Positions 1 through 8,337 of a stretch of DNA of 64,000 nucleotides are shown here, piece by piece. Both the position numbers and the translations under genes were made by a program. This stretch comes from an uncultured Alistipes sp. (GTDB lineage: Bacteria; Bacteroidota; Bacteroidia; Bacteroidales; Rikenellaceae): contig CALUIK010000002.1 of NCBI GenBank assembly GCA_944320685.1, positions 62,001-126,000 on the forward strand, given 5' to 3'. The notes below the pieces were generated by a model. That model saw only the letters and a program-made list of their open reading frames with translations, was not told the DNA's origin and did no database searches. The stretch's first letter is position 1. Every line of letters starts with the position of its first letter.

Positions 1-1
1 A

Positions 2-2116
2 TCGCAGGAGGATCAGACGGCACAGAGCGCGCATTTCACCGCCGAGGAGAATCCGCTCTTCGCGCTGCTTGACCCCTATTACGGCGGCGGTGCCATCGTG
101 GGTGCTGCGGCTGCGGCCGACATTCCTGCCATCAACGCATATCTGGAGCGTGCAGATGTGCAGAACCTCTTCCCGAGCGACCTCGTCTTCAAGTGGGGCA
201 TCAAGGGAGAGGATATGTTCGACGGCCGTTATGCACTTTATGCCCTGCGTTCTATCGACGGCAAGCCCGCCATGGACGGCGGTGCCGTATCGACCGCTTC
301 GGAAACCTATGCCGAGCGCGGCGCGACGGCGGAGGTGAACCTTACGATGACTTCGGCCGGTACGTCGGAGTGGGCGCAACTCACGGGACAGAACGTGGGC
401 AAGGCCATCGCCATCGTCCTCGACGGTTATGTCTATTCGGCTCCGAGGGTAGAGGGCAAGATCGACGGCGGCACCTCGCGTATCACGGGCAACTTCACCA
501 TACAGGAGGCTCAGGACTTGGCCAACGTGCTCAAGTCGGGTAAGGTCCCCGCACCTGCACGCATCATCCAGGATACCGTGGTCGGCCCGTCTCTGGGTGC
601 CGAGTCCATTAATGCCGGCATGTTCTCGTTCGTGCTGGCCTTCGTGCTGGTGCTCCTTTATATGGGACTCTTCTACAAGACGGCGGGATGGATGGCCGAC
701 GTGGCACTTATCCTCAATGTCTTCCTGCTTATGGGTGTGCTGGTGTCGTTCGGCGCAGTATTGACGCTGCCCGGTATAGCCGGTATCGTGCTTACGATGG
801 GTATGGCCGTCGATGCCAATGTGATCATCTACGAACGTATCAAGGAGGAGCTGCGCGGCGGCAAGGGCCTTTCGCTGGCTATCAAGGACGGATTCTCGAA
901 TGCCTACTCTGCCATCATCGACGGTAACCTTACCACGATCATCACGGGTATCGTGCTCTTCGTCTTCGGTACGGGTCCTGTTCAGGGCTTCGCCACCACG
1001 CTTATCATCGGTATCCTGACTTCGCTCTACTGCTCGATCTTCATCACTCGCATGCTGCTTGAGTGGATCGTCGACAAGTGGGGCTCGGTATCGTTCTCGC
1101 GTTCGTGGTCTGAGAATTGGCTTTCGAACGTATCGTTCGATTTCATCGACAAGCGCAAGATATCGTATGCTATCTCGGGTACGCTGATCGTCGTATCGCT
1201 GATCTCGCTTATTTTCCACGGTCTGAATACGGGTGTCGACTTTACCGGCGGCCGTACGTACGTGGTGCGTTTCGACAGCAATGTCTCGGTAGAGGATGTC
1301 CGCAAGGCCCTCGACGAGACCTTCGTCAGCGATGACGAGGCCATGAAGTCGAACGAGGTGAAGCAGTACGGTAGCGGCAACCAGATGCGTATCGTAACCC
1401 AGTACAAGTTCGACGATACGTCGGAGGAGACTACGGCCGAGGTAGACGCCCTGCTCTACGAGGCTCTCAAGGGCTTCTACACCTATCCCATCACGCTCGA
1501 TGGCTTCATCAGCACGCAGGAGGATATAAACGGTATCATTTCTTCTGACAAGATCGGTCCATCGATCGCAAAGGATATGACCTACAACGCAATCTATGCG
1601 GTGCTCTTCTCGCTTATTGCCATAGGCCTCTACATCACCTTCCGATTCAAGAGGTGGCAGTGGGCTACAGGTGCGACGCTGGCATTGGCGCATAATGCCT
1701 TCCTCGTGGTCGGTATCTTCTCGATATTCTATACGGTGATGCCGTTCAACCTCGAGGTCAATCAGGCCTTCATTGCGGCGATCCTTACGATCATCGGTTA
1801 CTCGATCAACGATACGGTGGTGATCTTCGACCGTATCCGCGAATATCTGACGCTCTACCCGAAGCGCCCCATAGCCGAGAATATCAACAAGGCGATATGT
1901 TCGACCTTGTCCCGTACGATGAACACTTCGGGTACTACGATCGTGACGCTGCTGGCCATGTTCATTCTGGGCGGCGAGACGATGCGCGGATTTATCTTCG
2001 CCCTGCTGCTCGGTATAGTCATCGGTACCTACTCGTCGGTATTCGTGGCTACGCCCATAGCTTACGACATCCTGCGTCGTACGGATAAGAAAGTGGAGAA
2101 GAATGCGAATAAATAG
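2..2116 (+). CDS. secDF: Protein translocase SecDF, 3' part
   Basis: Inner-membrane SecD-SecF fusion that uses the proton gradient to help pull secreted proteins through SecYEG. The frame is open from base 2, so the 5' end lies outside the window; 704 residues remain. They hold the end of the SecD periplasmic domain, the SecD membrane bundle with the AVDANVIIYERIKEE motif, and then a full SecF half starting near base 1120 with DFTGGRTYVVRF and the GYSINDTVVIFDRIRE motif. SecD and SecF as one polypeptide is the usual arrangement in Bacteroidetes. The gene is followed by a strong hairpin terminator. No frameshift or missing motif is seen in the visible part. Confidence 0.97.
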   Translation, partial: SQEDQTAQSAHFTAEENPLFALLDPYYGGGAIVGAAAAADIPAINAYLERADVQNLFPSDLVFKWGIKGEDMFDGRYALYALRSIDGKPAMDGGAVSTASETYAERGATAEVNLTMTSAGTSEWAQLTGQNVGKAIAIVLDGYVYSAPRVEGKIDGGTSRITGNFTIQEAQDLANVLKSGKVPAPARIIQDTVVGPSLGAESINAGMFSFVLAFVLVLLYMGLFYKTAGWMADVALILNVFLLMGVLVSFGAVLTLPGIAGIVLTMGMAVDANVIIYERIKEELRGGKGLSLAIKDGFSNAYSAIIDGNLTTIITGIVLFVFGTGPVQGFATTLIIGILTSLYCSIFITRMLLEWIVDKWGSVSFSRSWSENWLSNVSFDFIDKRKISYAISGTLIVVSLISLIFHGLNTGVDFTGGRTYVVRFDSNVSVEDVRKALDETFVSDDEAMKSNEVKQYGSGNQMRIVTQYKFDDTSEETTAEVDALLYEALKGFYTYPITLDGFISTQEDINGIISSDKIGPSIAKDMTYNAIYAVLFSLIAIGLYITFRFKRWQWATGATLALAHNAFLVVGIFSIFYTVMPFNLEVNQAFIAAILTIIGYSINDTVVIFDRIREYLTLYPKRPIAENINKAICSTLSRTMNTSGTTIVTLLAMFILGGETMRGFIFALLLGIVIGTYSSVFVATPIAYDILRRTDKKVEKNANK

Positions 2117-2146
2117 CCTTATCGGGACTATATTTCACGTCTGAAC

Positions 2147-2187
2147 AAAAAAGAGGTCGCGACACGCAGGTTGCGACCTCTTTTTTT
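2147..2187 (+). terminator. Rho-independent terminator after secDF
   Basis: A long inverted repeat, AAAGAGGTCGC...GCGACCTCTTT with a short loop, is preceded by A's and followed by seven T's. It begins about 30 bases after the secDF stop codon. The T-tract runs directly into the TAATTTTG box of the next gene. Confidence 0.92.
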
Positions 2188-2188
2188 A

Positions 2189-2196
2189 TAATTTTG
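2189..2196 (+). promoter_or_regulatory. -7 box (TAATTTTG) for the YbbR-like gene
   Basis: Matches the Bacteroidetes -7 consensus TAnnTTTG and lies 22 bases before the start codon. No TTG is found at the usual 19-21 base spacing; the nearest, at 2171-2173, is inside the terminator stem at 15 bases. The box touches the T-tract of the secDF terminator. Confidence 0.55.
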
Positions 2197-2218
2197 CATA
2201 CGCTAAAGTTATAAGGCG

Positions 2219-2689
2219 ATGAATCTGTTGAAGAGGTTTTACGCATATGTCCGGCATTATGTCTCGCCGGCGTTCGTGGCGCTTTTCTGCGCGTCGTTCG
2301 TGTTGTGGTATATCGTGAAGCTGGACCATACCTATACGACCGAGTATGCCGTGCATGTGAATATCGACGGCGAGCGTCTGCGTGTACCGTGCGTTGTGGA
2401 GGGCAAGGGTGCCACGTTGTTCGGGTACCGCGTCTATATGCACCGTCAGATACGTATCCCGCTCTCGGAGTTGAAATATACGGTCGAACAGTATGTGGTG
2501 GAACCGCAGAGCGAGGATGAGGATCCGACAGTCGGCGAGAGTTACTGCATAATCGACCCTCAGTCGTTGCAGAACGCCATATCTGTGCGTTTCAGCGACA
2601 TCAAGGTCATATCTGTAGACAATATTCCGCCGTTTCCCATGCCCGTTTCCGATCTGCAGACGGAAACGGAGGATGCGGGGACGGAATAA
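2219..2689 (+). CDS. Small YbbR-like membrane-anchored protein
   Basis: Product of 156 residues: a short basic N-terminus, one membrane segment at about residues 15-33, then an extracytoplasmic part of mainly beta character. The segment after the helix (LWYIVKLDHTYTTEY) resembles the start of Bacteroidetes YbbR-like proteins, and in Bacteroides a ybbR-like gene sits just before coaE, as here. Those relatives are usually about twice as long with repeated YbbR domains, so this one seems to have a single domain. YbbR/CdaR proteins regulate diadenylate cyclase in Firmicutes; whether that holds here cannot be said. The C-terminal 20 residues are acidic and probably disordered. Family call rests on synteny and the N-terminal pattern. 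Confidence 0.6.
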   Translation: MNLLKRFYAYVRHYVSPAFVALFCASFVLWYIVKLDHTYTTEYAVHVNIDGERLRVPCVVEGKGATLFGYRVYMHRQIRIPLSELKYTVEQYVVEPQSEDEDPTVGESYCIIDPQSLQNAISVRFSDIKVISVDNIPPFPMPVSDLQTETEDAGTE

Positions 2690-2703
2690 AATATCTTGCG
2701 AGG

Positions 2704-3294
2704 ATGTACAAGGTAGGAGTTACGGGAGGCATAGGCAGCGGCAAGAGTACGGTATGCCGGTTGTTCGCCGAACGCGGTGTCGCTGTCTACGATTCGGATT
2801 CGCGGGCGAAGGCCCTGATGACAGATAACGTCATGTTGCGCGGGCGGCTGACGGAGACATTCGGTGCGGAGTGTTATCGGGATGGGGTTCTGGACCGCCG
2901 TTACCTTGCGGCGCGGGTCTTCTCGGATGCGGAGGCACTGGCTGCACTCAATGCATTGGTGCATCCTGCCGTGCGGGAGGATTTCCGAGCGTGGGCCGGG
3001 TTGCAGAGCGGTCCGTACGTCATGCTGGAGAGCGCCATACTTTTCGAGGCGGGATTTGCGGGCGAGGTCGATACGACGCTTGCTGTTTTGGCTCCGCTGG
3101 AAGAGCGTGTGAAACGCTGCATGGAGCGCGACGGGTCGTCGCGCGAGGAGGTGTTGCGGCGTATGTCGCATCAGACGGACGACGATACGCTGCATGGTCT
3201 GGCCGACCGCACGGTGGTGAACATCCGCCGCGATTATTTGGAAAGCGACGTGTTGCGTCTGCATGAGATATATACGCATGAAGCTCAACGGTAG
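2704..3294 (+). CDS. coaE: Dephospho-CoA kinase
   Basis: Cytoplasmic enzyme for the last step of coenzyme A synthesis, phosphorylating the ribose 3'-OH of dephospho-CoA with ATP. The 196-residue length is normal. A P-loop GGIGSGKST lies at residues 8-16, followed by YDSDSRAKALM, the conserved aspartate region for substrate. The LESAILFEAGF motif and an arginine-rich lid region follow. It starts 14 bases after the YbbR-like gene and its end overlaps the start of folP by 17 bases, so co-transcription and translational coupling are likely. Confidence 0.96.
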   Translation: MYKVGVTGGIGSGKSTVCRLFAERGVAVYDSDSRAKALMTDNVMLRGRLTETFGAECYRDGVLDRRYLAARVFSDAEALAALNALVHPAVREDFRAWAGLQSGPYVMLESAILFEAGFAGEVDTTLAVLAPLEERVKRCMERDGSSREEVLRRMSHQTDDDTLHGLADRTVVNIRRDYLESDVLRLHEIYTHEAQR

Positions 3295-4123
3295 GAATAT
3301 GGATCTCGGGAAGAGGCAGGTGATGACCATTATAAACGTCACCGAGGATTCCTTCTACGACGGAAGCCGTACCTTTACCGCCGACGAAATCGCGCGACGG
3401 GTGTCGTCGTCGGCGGAACAGGGAACTTCGATTTTCGACGTAGGCGGGTACTCCTCTCGTCAGGGTGCCGTCGATATTCCCCTTGAGGAGGAGTGGCGGC
3501 GTGTCGAGCGCGGCATAGCGGTTGTACGGCGCGTTGCGGGGGATATGCCCGTCTCGGTGGATACGTTCCGTTCGGAGGTCGCACGGCGTGCGGCTGAGAG
3601 TTTCGGCGACATCATCATAAACGACATATCGGCCGGCGAGATCGACCCGTCGATAGTGGATGTGGCTGCCGAGTACGGTTTGCCCTATATCGCGATGCAT
3701 ATGCGGGGTACGCCGCGTACGATGCAGTCGATGACGGATTATGCGGGCGGTATAGTGGATGAGGTATGTGCGTATTTCGAGACGCGCTGTAGTTTCCTGC
3801 GTGGGCGCGGCGTGAAGAATATCGTTCTCGACCCTGGTTTCGGCTTTGCGAAGGATGTGCGGCAGAATTACGAACTGATGGCTGGCCTGCACCGTATCTG
3901 TGCTATGGGCTATCCCGTGCTGGTTGGCGTGTCCCGCAAGTCGATGATATACCGGCTTACCGGAGGGACGCCGGCCGGAGCGCTGGCCGGCACTGCGGCA
4001 CTGAATTGGGAAGCGTTGCGGCAGGGGGCGTCGATCCTGCGCGTACACGATACGCGCGAGGCTGCCGATCTGATCAAGATGTTCTCATTGTACGGTGATT
4101 TACTGCCCGAAGCGGGCGAATGA
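3278..4123 (+). CDS. folP: Dihydropteroate synthase
   Basis: Folate pathway enzyme that joins p-aminobenzoate to 6-hydroxymethyl-dihydropterin diphosphate; target of sulfonamides. The ATG at 3278 is chosen over the one at 3263 because the protein then opens [16 protein letters not shown], the usual FolP N-terminus, and is 281 residues, a normal length. Motifs: [11 protein letters not shown] (residues 18-28), FDVGGYSSR (pterin/diphosphate loop), [18 protein letters not shown] and [10 protein letters not shown]. The loop reads GGYSSRQGA where many families have GGESTRPG; related forms occur in Bacteroidetes as far as I recall. The start overlaps coaE by 17 bases. Confidence 0.95.
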   Translation: MKLNGRNMDLGKRQVMTIINVTEDSFYDGSRTFTADEIARRVSSSAEQGTSIFDVGGYSSRQGAVDIPLEEEWRRVERGIAVVRRVAGDMPVSVDTFRSEVARRAAESFGDIIINDISAGEIDPSIVDVAAEYGLPYIAMHMRGTPRTMQSMTDYAGGIVDEVCAYFETRCSFLRGRGVKNIVLDPGFGFAKDVRQNYELMAGLHRICAMGYPVLVGVSRKSMIYRLTGGTPAGALAGTAALNWEALRQGASILRVHDTREAADLIKMFSLYGDLLPEAGE

Positions 4124-4133
4124 CAAAGAATGG

Positions 4134-4784
4134 ATGATAAAGTGTGAAGAGATACACAAGAGCTACGGTCGGCTGGAGGTGCTGAAGGGTGTCTCGCTGA
4201 GGGTCTCGCGCGGCGAGGTCGTGTCGGTCGTAGGCCCGAGCGGTGCTGGCAAGACCACGCTGCTGCAGATAATGGGTACGCTTGCGCCTATGGATAGCGG
4301 GAGGTTGGAGATAGACGGGGTGGATGTCACCTTGCTGGGCGATGATGCGCTGTCGGACTTCCGCAACCGGCGTATAGGTTTCGTGTTTCAGTTCCACCAT
4401 CTGTTGCCCGAATTCACCGCTTTGGAGAATATCATGATGCCGGCATTGATCGGTGGCGCGGCCCGTGCCGAAGCGGAATCTCGTGCGGCGGAACTGCTGC
4501 GCATGATGGGGCTCGGGGCACGGGCGTCGCATAAGCCGAGTGCCCTGTCGGGCGGCGAACAGCAGCGTGTGGCCATAGCGCGTGCGATAGTGAACCGTCC
4601 GGCGATACTGTTGGCGGACGAGCCTTCGGGCAATCTCGACTCGAAGAACCGCGAGGAGGTGCACAGGCTATTCTTCCGTCTGCGCGACGAGTTGGGGCAG
4701 ACGTGCGTCGTTGTCACGCATGACGACGCCTTGGCATCGATGGCCGATCGCAAGATAGTCATGAGCGACGGCATGATAATGTGA
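4134..4784 (+). CDS. lolD: ABC transporter ATPase, LolD family
   Basis: ATPase of the LolCDE/MacB type, which in the Lol system powers release of lipoproteins from the inner membrane. An in-frame upstream ATG exists at 4095, but the one at 4134 avoids overlap with folP and gives a 216-residue protein opening [12 protein letters not shown], as in LolD. Walker [10 protein letters not shown] is at residues 34-42, then the Q-loop [11 protein letters not shown], signature LSGGEQQR and Walker [13 protein letters not shown] followed by a switch histidine (VVTHD). No LolC/LolE permease gene is adjacent, so its partner must be encoded elsewhere. It lies 10 bases after folP. Confidence 0.9.
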   Translation: MIKCEEIHKSYGRLEVLKGVSLRVSRGEVVSVVGPSGAGKTTLLQIMGTLAPMDSGRLEIDGVDVTLLGDDALSDFRNRRIGFVFQFHHLLPEFTALENIMMPALIGGAARAEAESRAAELLRMMGLGARASHKPSALSGGEQQRVAIARAIVNRPAILLADEPSGNLDSKNREEVHRLFFRLRDELGQTCVVVTHDDALASMADRKIVMSDGMIM

Positions 4785-4802
4785 TTTAACCTGTTGATAT
4801 AA

Positions 4803-5573
4803 ATGGAGAGAGAGGAGTTGCGCGAGATGCTGGAGCATCTGCACGACAAATACAACCGTCCCGAGTTCATCGAACCCGACCCGATAAGCATACCGCATGC
4901 CTTCGAGGGGCGTGACGACCGTGAGATAGCGGGTTTTCTGGCCGCGACGATCGCATGGGGCAACCGCAAGGCCATCGTGCGCAGTGCGCGGCGTATGGTG
5001 GAGTATATGGACGGTGCTCCGGCCGATTTCGTACGCCATGCCTCGCCGTCGGAACTATCGCGCCTGCAAAGCTATGTTCACCGCACCTTCAACGGGCGCG
5101 ATTTCATCGATTTCGTGCTTGCGATGCGCGGTATCGTCGAGCGTCACGGCGGCATCGGGGAGTTCTTCGAGTCGCGTTACGAAGCTGTGGGAGACCTGCG
5201 GCAGGTCATATCGGATTTCCGCCGCGAATTCTTCTCGTGTGACCACGATCCTCACTGCGAGAAACACCTCTCGTCGATAGACAGGGGGGCGGCATGCAAA
5301 CGCCTGAACATGTATCTGCGCTGGTTCGTGCGGCGCGACAGCCGCGGCGTCGATTTCGGGCTGTGGCGGCGTATCCCCATGTCGGCGCTGTACCTGCCGC
5401 TGGATGTGCATTCGGGCAATATGGGGCGTGCGCTGGGCCTTCTGCGGCGGCGCCAGAACGATTGGAAGGCCACGGAGGAGATTACGGCCTCGTTGCGGGA
5501 GTTCGATGCCGACGACCCCGTGCGGTACGATTTTTCGCTTTTCGGCGCGGGTATAGACGGGTTCCTCAAGTGA
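4803..5573 (+). CDS. TIGR02757 (DUF2400) family protein
   Basis: Product of 256 residues recognised as the TIGR02757/DUF2400 family, which is widespread in Bacteroidetes and has no established function. Typical segments visible are DPISIPHAF near the N-terminus, the FLAATIAWGNRK block, MYLRWFVRRD, and LYLPLDVHSGNMGRALGL. It is soluble, with no signal peptide or membrane segment. The pattern of a helical protein with conserved Lys/Arg and Asp/His is reminiscent of helix-hairpin-helix DNA glycosylases, but this is only an inference. It is 18 bases from lolD and 1 base from trmN6, so it belongs to the same transcript. Confidence 0.85.
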   Translation: MEREELREMLEHLHDKYNRPEFIEPDPISIPHAFEGRDDREIAGFLAATIAWGNRKAIVRSARRMVEYMDGAPADFVRHASPSELSRLQSYVHRTFNGRDFIDFVLAMRGIVERHGGIGEFFESRYEAVGDLRQVISDFRREFFSCDHDPHCEKHLSSIDRGAACKRLNMYLRWFVRRDSRGVDFGLWRRIPMSALYLPLDVHSGNMGRALGLLRRRQNDWKATEEITASLREFDADDPVRYDFSLFGAGIDGFLK

Positions 5574-5574
5574 T

Positions 5575-6288
5575 ATGGGGGGCAGCGGGTTCACATTCAA
5601 AAGGTTCCACGTCGACCACGGCAGGTGCGCCATGAAAGTGGGCACCGACGGCGTACTCATCGGTGCATGGTGCCGGGTGCCGGTCGAAGGCCGTATCCTC
5701 GACATAGGGACAGGGACAGGTCTTATTGCCCTGATGGCGGCGCAGCGTTCCCCGCATGCGCGCGTTACGGCCATAGATGTGGATGCGGCATGTGTGGCAC
5801 AGGCCCGCGGTAATGTCGCCGCCTCGCCGTGGGGCGGCCGTATCGAGGTGGTGGGGCTGCCGTTGCAGGAGTTCTTTCCGCAGGAACGGTTCGATGCCAT
5901 AGTTTCCAATCCGCCATATTTCGAGGAGTCGCTGCTGCCGCCCGACGGGCGGCGTACGACGGCGCGCCATACCCGCTCGCTGTCGTTTCAGGATTTGGCG
6001 CGCGGTGTGGCGCGGTTGCTTGCCGAGGGAGGACGCTTCTCGCTCATACTTCCGGCGGGCGGTGCCGAACGCTTCCTGTCGGTTGCGCGCGGGGCGTTGT
6101 ATCTTACGCGCAGGTGCGACGTGTGGACGACGCCGTCGAGCGGTGTGCGGCGCGTAATGATGGAACTGGCGCCGCGGCCGGCGGGAGTTGTGCCGGAGAC
6201 GGCGCGCCTCGTCATCGAAGATGGGGGAGAGTCGCGCTACAGTGCGGAATATCGTGCCCTGACGCGGGATTTTTATCTCAAATTTTGA
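5575..6288 (+). CDS. trmN6: tRNA1(Val) A37 N6-methyltransferase (TrmN6/YfiC family)
   Basis: SAM-dependent methyltransferase predicted to modify A37 of valine tRNA. The 237-residue protein has the family N-terminus FTFKRFHVDHGRCAMKVGTDGVLIGAW, SAM motif DIGTGTG at residues 43-49, an acidic IDVD strand end, and catalytic NPPY at residues 112-115 followed by the FEESLLPPDG...ARHT block typical of YfiC. It starts one base after the previous stop codon. Its stop codon lies inside the -33 element of the next gene's promoter. Confidence 0.9.
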   Translation: MGGSGFTFKRFHVDHGRCAMKVGTDGVLIGAWCRVPVEGRILDIGTGTGLIALMAAQRSPHARVTAIDVDAACVAQARGNVAASPWGGRIEVVGLPLQEFFPQERFDAIVSNPPYFEESLLPPDGRRTTARHTRSLSFQDLARGVARLLAEGGRFSLILPAGGAERFLSVARGALYLTRRCDVWTTPSSGVRRVMMELAPRPAGVVPETARLVIEDGGESRYSAEYRALTRDFYLKF

Positions 6289-6314
6289 ATATACGTGCGA
6301 AAAAGCTATATTTG
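6284..6314 (+). promoter_or_regulatory. Promoter of the DUF4831 gene (TTTG-N19-TATATTTG)
   Basis: TTTG at 6284-6287 and TATATTTG at 6307-6314, separated by 19 bases, are an excellent fit to the Bacteroidetes sigma-ABfr promoter. The -33 element overlaps the trmN6 stop codon. Expected transcription start is near 6319, giving a leader of about 20 bases. Confidence 0.85.
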
Positions 6315-6338
6315 CTGAAATAGAAAAACTCAAGAGCC

Positions 6339-7244
6339 ATGAAACGGATCATTTACATCATGTCGCTGGCCGTATTGACGTGCGGCGCCGCGACTGCACA
6401 GAATACGGCATACAAGGCTGTTGTAGGCACTTATGTCGATGCGTCGGGCGCATTGGCGGTTTCGGATCCATCGACGAGTGTCGCAGTCGATCTGGTTGTA
6501 GAGAAAGAGCAGACTATCGTAGGCCCGTATGCCCGCTATGCGCAGAAGTTTCTTAACATGCGCGGTTCGCTGGTAGACAAGAGCGTATATACGCTGAAAG
6601 ATGTAAAATTGTCTGTTATCGATAATGAGAATGCCGCGGTTGCGGATGTTCCGCCGGTAACGGTATGCGAGACTTCGTATCTGGGTTCGGCCTCGGAGTT
6701 CGCGAAGGTGCTGCCGGACCGTATGAGTCCGACGGCGATAAGCGAGGAGGATGCCGCCGCCAACGCCGCCAATGTCATATTCTCGATCCGCAAGCACCGC
6801 ATGGACCTCATCACGGGCGAGGCAGGGGAGAACGTTTTTGGCGCCGGCCTGAAAGATGCGCTCGAGGCGTTGGATGCCAAGGAGCAGGAGTATCTCGAAC
6901 TCTTCTTCGGCAAGAGGGTTGTGACCACCTCCGTCGAGCGCATTGTCGTCCCCATGGTCGAGGGTGTGCAGAGTTATGCTGTGGCGCGTGTTTCAGCTTC
7001 GGCCGGAGTGGTAGCGGCCGATGCGTCGGAGGGAGATGTCGTGACGCTTGAGGTTGCGCCGTCGGGGCGTTCGCGTTTGAGCAGCATCGTCGAGACCGAT
7101 CCCAAGGACAAGACCGCCGTCAAGGTGCGTGTGGCCGATCCGTCGAAATGTACGGTGAAGGTGGGGGACAAGGCTGTTGTGTCGGCTGTGCTGCCCATTT
7201 TCGAGATGGGACGTACGGCATATATTACCGATACGTCGCGTTAA
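6339..7244 (+). CDS. DUF4831 family exported protein
   Basis: Product of 301 residues with a Sec signal peptide (MKRIIYIMSLAVLTCGAATAQ, cleavage after about residue 21). The mature part matches the DUF4831 family of Bacteroidales by its segments VDLVVEKEQTIVGPYARYAQKFL and the later FSIRKHRMDLITGEAGENVFG. It is predicted to be periplasmic or surface-associated; function is unknown. It has its own strong promoter, and the next gene starts 6 bases after its stop, so both are probably on one mRNA. Confidence 0.85.
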   Translation: MKRIIYIMSLAVLTCGAATAQNTAYKAVVGTYVDASGALAVSDPSTSVAVDLVVEKEQTIVGPYARYAQKFLNMRGSLVDKSVYTLKDVKLSVIDNENAAVADVPPVTVCETSYLGSASEFAKVLPDRMSPTAISEEDAAANAANVIFSIRKHRMDLITGEAGENVFGAGLKDALEALDAKEQEYLELFFGKRVVTTSVERIVVPMVEGVQSYAVARVSASAGVVAADASEGDVVTLEVAPSGRSRLSSIVETDPKDKTAVKVRVADPSKCTVKVGDKAVVSAVLPIFEMGRTAYITDTSR

Positions 7245-7250
7245 CGGATT

Positions 7251-7937
7251 ATGGACAATACCGCCCGCATGATCCGCCTGCTGGGGCGGTTGCGCCGCGA
7301 GATGAACGGGGCCGTGGCCGAGAGCATGCGCTATTACGGCCGTGACTACGGTCTCAATTACGGCGTGAGCATCCCCACGATCCGTTCCATAGCGCGTGCC
7401 GAAGGGTGTGACCACGAATTCGCCCGATATCTTTATGTACAGCAGGTCCGCGAGTTGCGGCTTGCGGCGTTGCATATAGCAGATCCTGCGGCAGCAGAAA
7501 TCGGAGAGACCGATTTCTGGGCTGCGGGCATAATCAATTCCGAGGTGGCCGAAGAGGCCGCTTTCGCTTTTTTGAGCCGAGCCGCATGGCTGCCCGAAAT
7601 ATTCGGGGTGTGGTGCTCTGCGGGTGCGTACGGCGGCGAGGAGGTCTGTGGCGGTGCGACGCGCAGCGAACTGCTGGCATATGCCGCACTCATGTCCGGA
7701 GCACGTGCCCGTATCGTGCGGACCGAGCCGTCAGCGTGTGATACCGCCGTACACGTTGTCGGACGTTATCCGCACTCGCGGCTGGTGGCCCAAGGTGCGG
7801 CCGCACTTCTGGGCGGCGCCTTGGATGCGGGCGATATTTCGCGCGGCGAAGCTCTCCGCCTTGTGGCTTCTTTGCCAGAGAATGACGCCGCGGCATATGT
7901 AGCGGACGAGATGTCGTGGCGCATGGAGGAGCATTAG
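7251..7937 (+). CDS. DNA alkylation repair (AlkD-like HEAT repeat) protein
   Basis: Product of 228 residues, all-helical by pattern, matching the bacterial DNA alkylation repair family of HEAT-like repeats. Typical elements are YYGRDYGLNYGVSIPTIRSIAR near residues 25-45, the LRLAALHIADP block, and NSEVAEEAAFAFLSRA. AlkD enzymes remove N3- and N7-alkylated bases without base flipping. Bacteroidetes members of this family are divergent and catalysis is not proven. The last 4 bases overlap the convergent thioredoxin gene. Confidence 0.75.
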   Translation: MDNTARMIRLLGRLRREMNGAVAESMRYYGRDYGLNYGVSIPTIRSIARAEGCDHEFARYLYVQQVRELRLAALHIADPAAAEIGETDFWAAGIINSEVAEEAAFAFLSRAAWLPEIFGVWCSAGAYGGEEVCGGATRSELLAYAALMSGARARIVRTEPSACDTAVHVVGRYPHSRLVAQGAAALLGGALDAGDISRGEALRLVASLPENDAAAYVADEMSWRMEEH

Positions 7938-8257
7938 AGCACCGTTGCCTTTTCATATCTCTTTATTATGTCCGTAAGAGTATCGAGCGATACCATACCG
8001 CTGTGCCGCCACATGGTGCGCCCCTCGCGGTAGAGTATGAATGTCGGCACTGACATTATGCGGTGCCGGCGTGTCAGTTCGCTGTTTTCAGGCAGGTCGG
8101 TATCGATGCGTATGACGTCGGCGCAGGTGCGTATCTTGCGCTCGAGGTCCTCGAGGACAGGCTGCATTTCACGGCAGGGTCCGCACCATGTGGCATAGAA
8201 CTCGACGAGTGTGGGCGTGTCGCGCGATATGAGGGCGTAAAATCTGTTTTCGGTCAT
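7934..8257 (-). CDS. Thioredoxin family protein
   Basis: Short cytoplasmic thioredoxin of 107 residues with the redox centre WCGPC at residues 24-28 in the classic FYATWCGPC context and the cis-proline loop SVPTFILYREG. No signal peptide is present, so it acts in the cytoplasm as a general dithiol reductant or trans-oxidoreductase. It converges with the AlkD-like gene (4-base overlap) and lies downstream of the epimerase on the same strand with an 80-base gap. No clear -7 box is seen in that gap, so it may be read from the epimerase transcript. Confidence 0.92.
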   Translation of the reverse strand: MTENRFYALISRDTPTLVEFYATWCGPCREMQPVLEDLERKIRTCADVIRIDTDLPENSELTRRHRIMSVPTFILYREGRTMWRHSGMVSLDTLTDIIKRYEKATVL

Positions 8258-8337
8258 CTCTCTATATAGTTTTTATTGCTTGAAAGTTTTGTTTTTCCGA
8301 CGATGTGTGCTGATCCGTAACATCGCCTTTGTATCTA

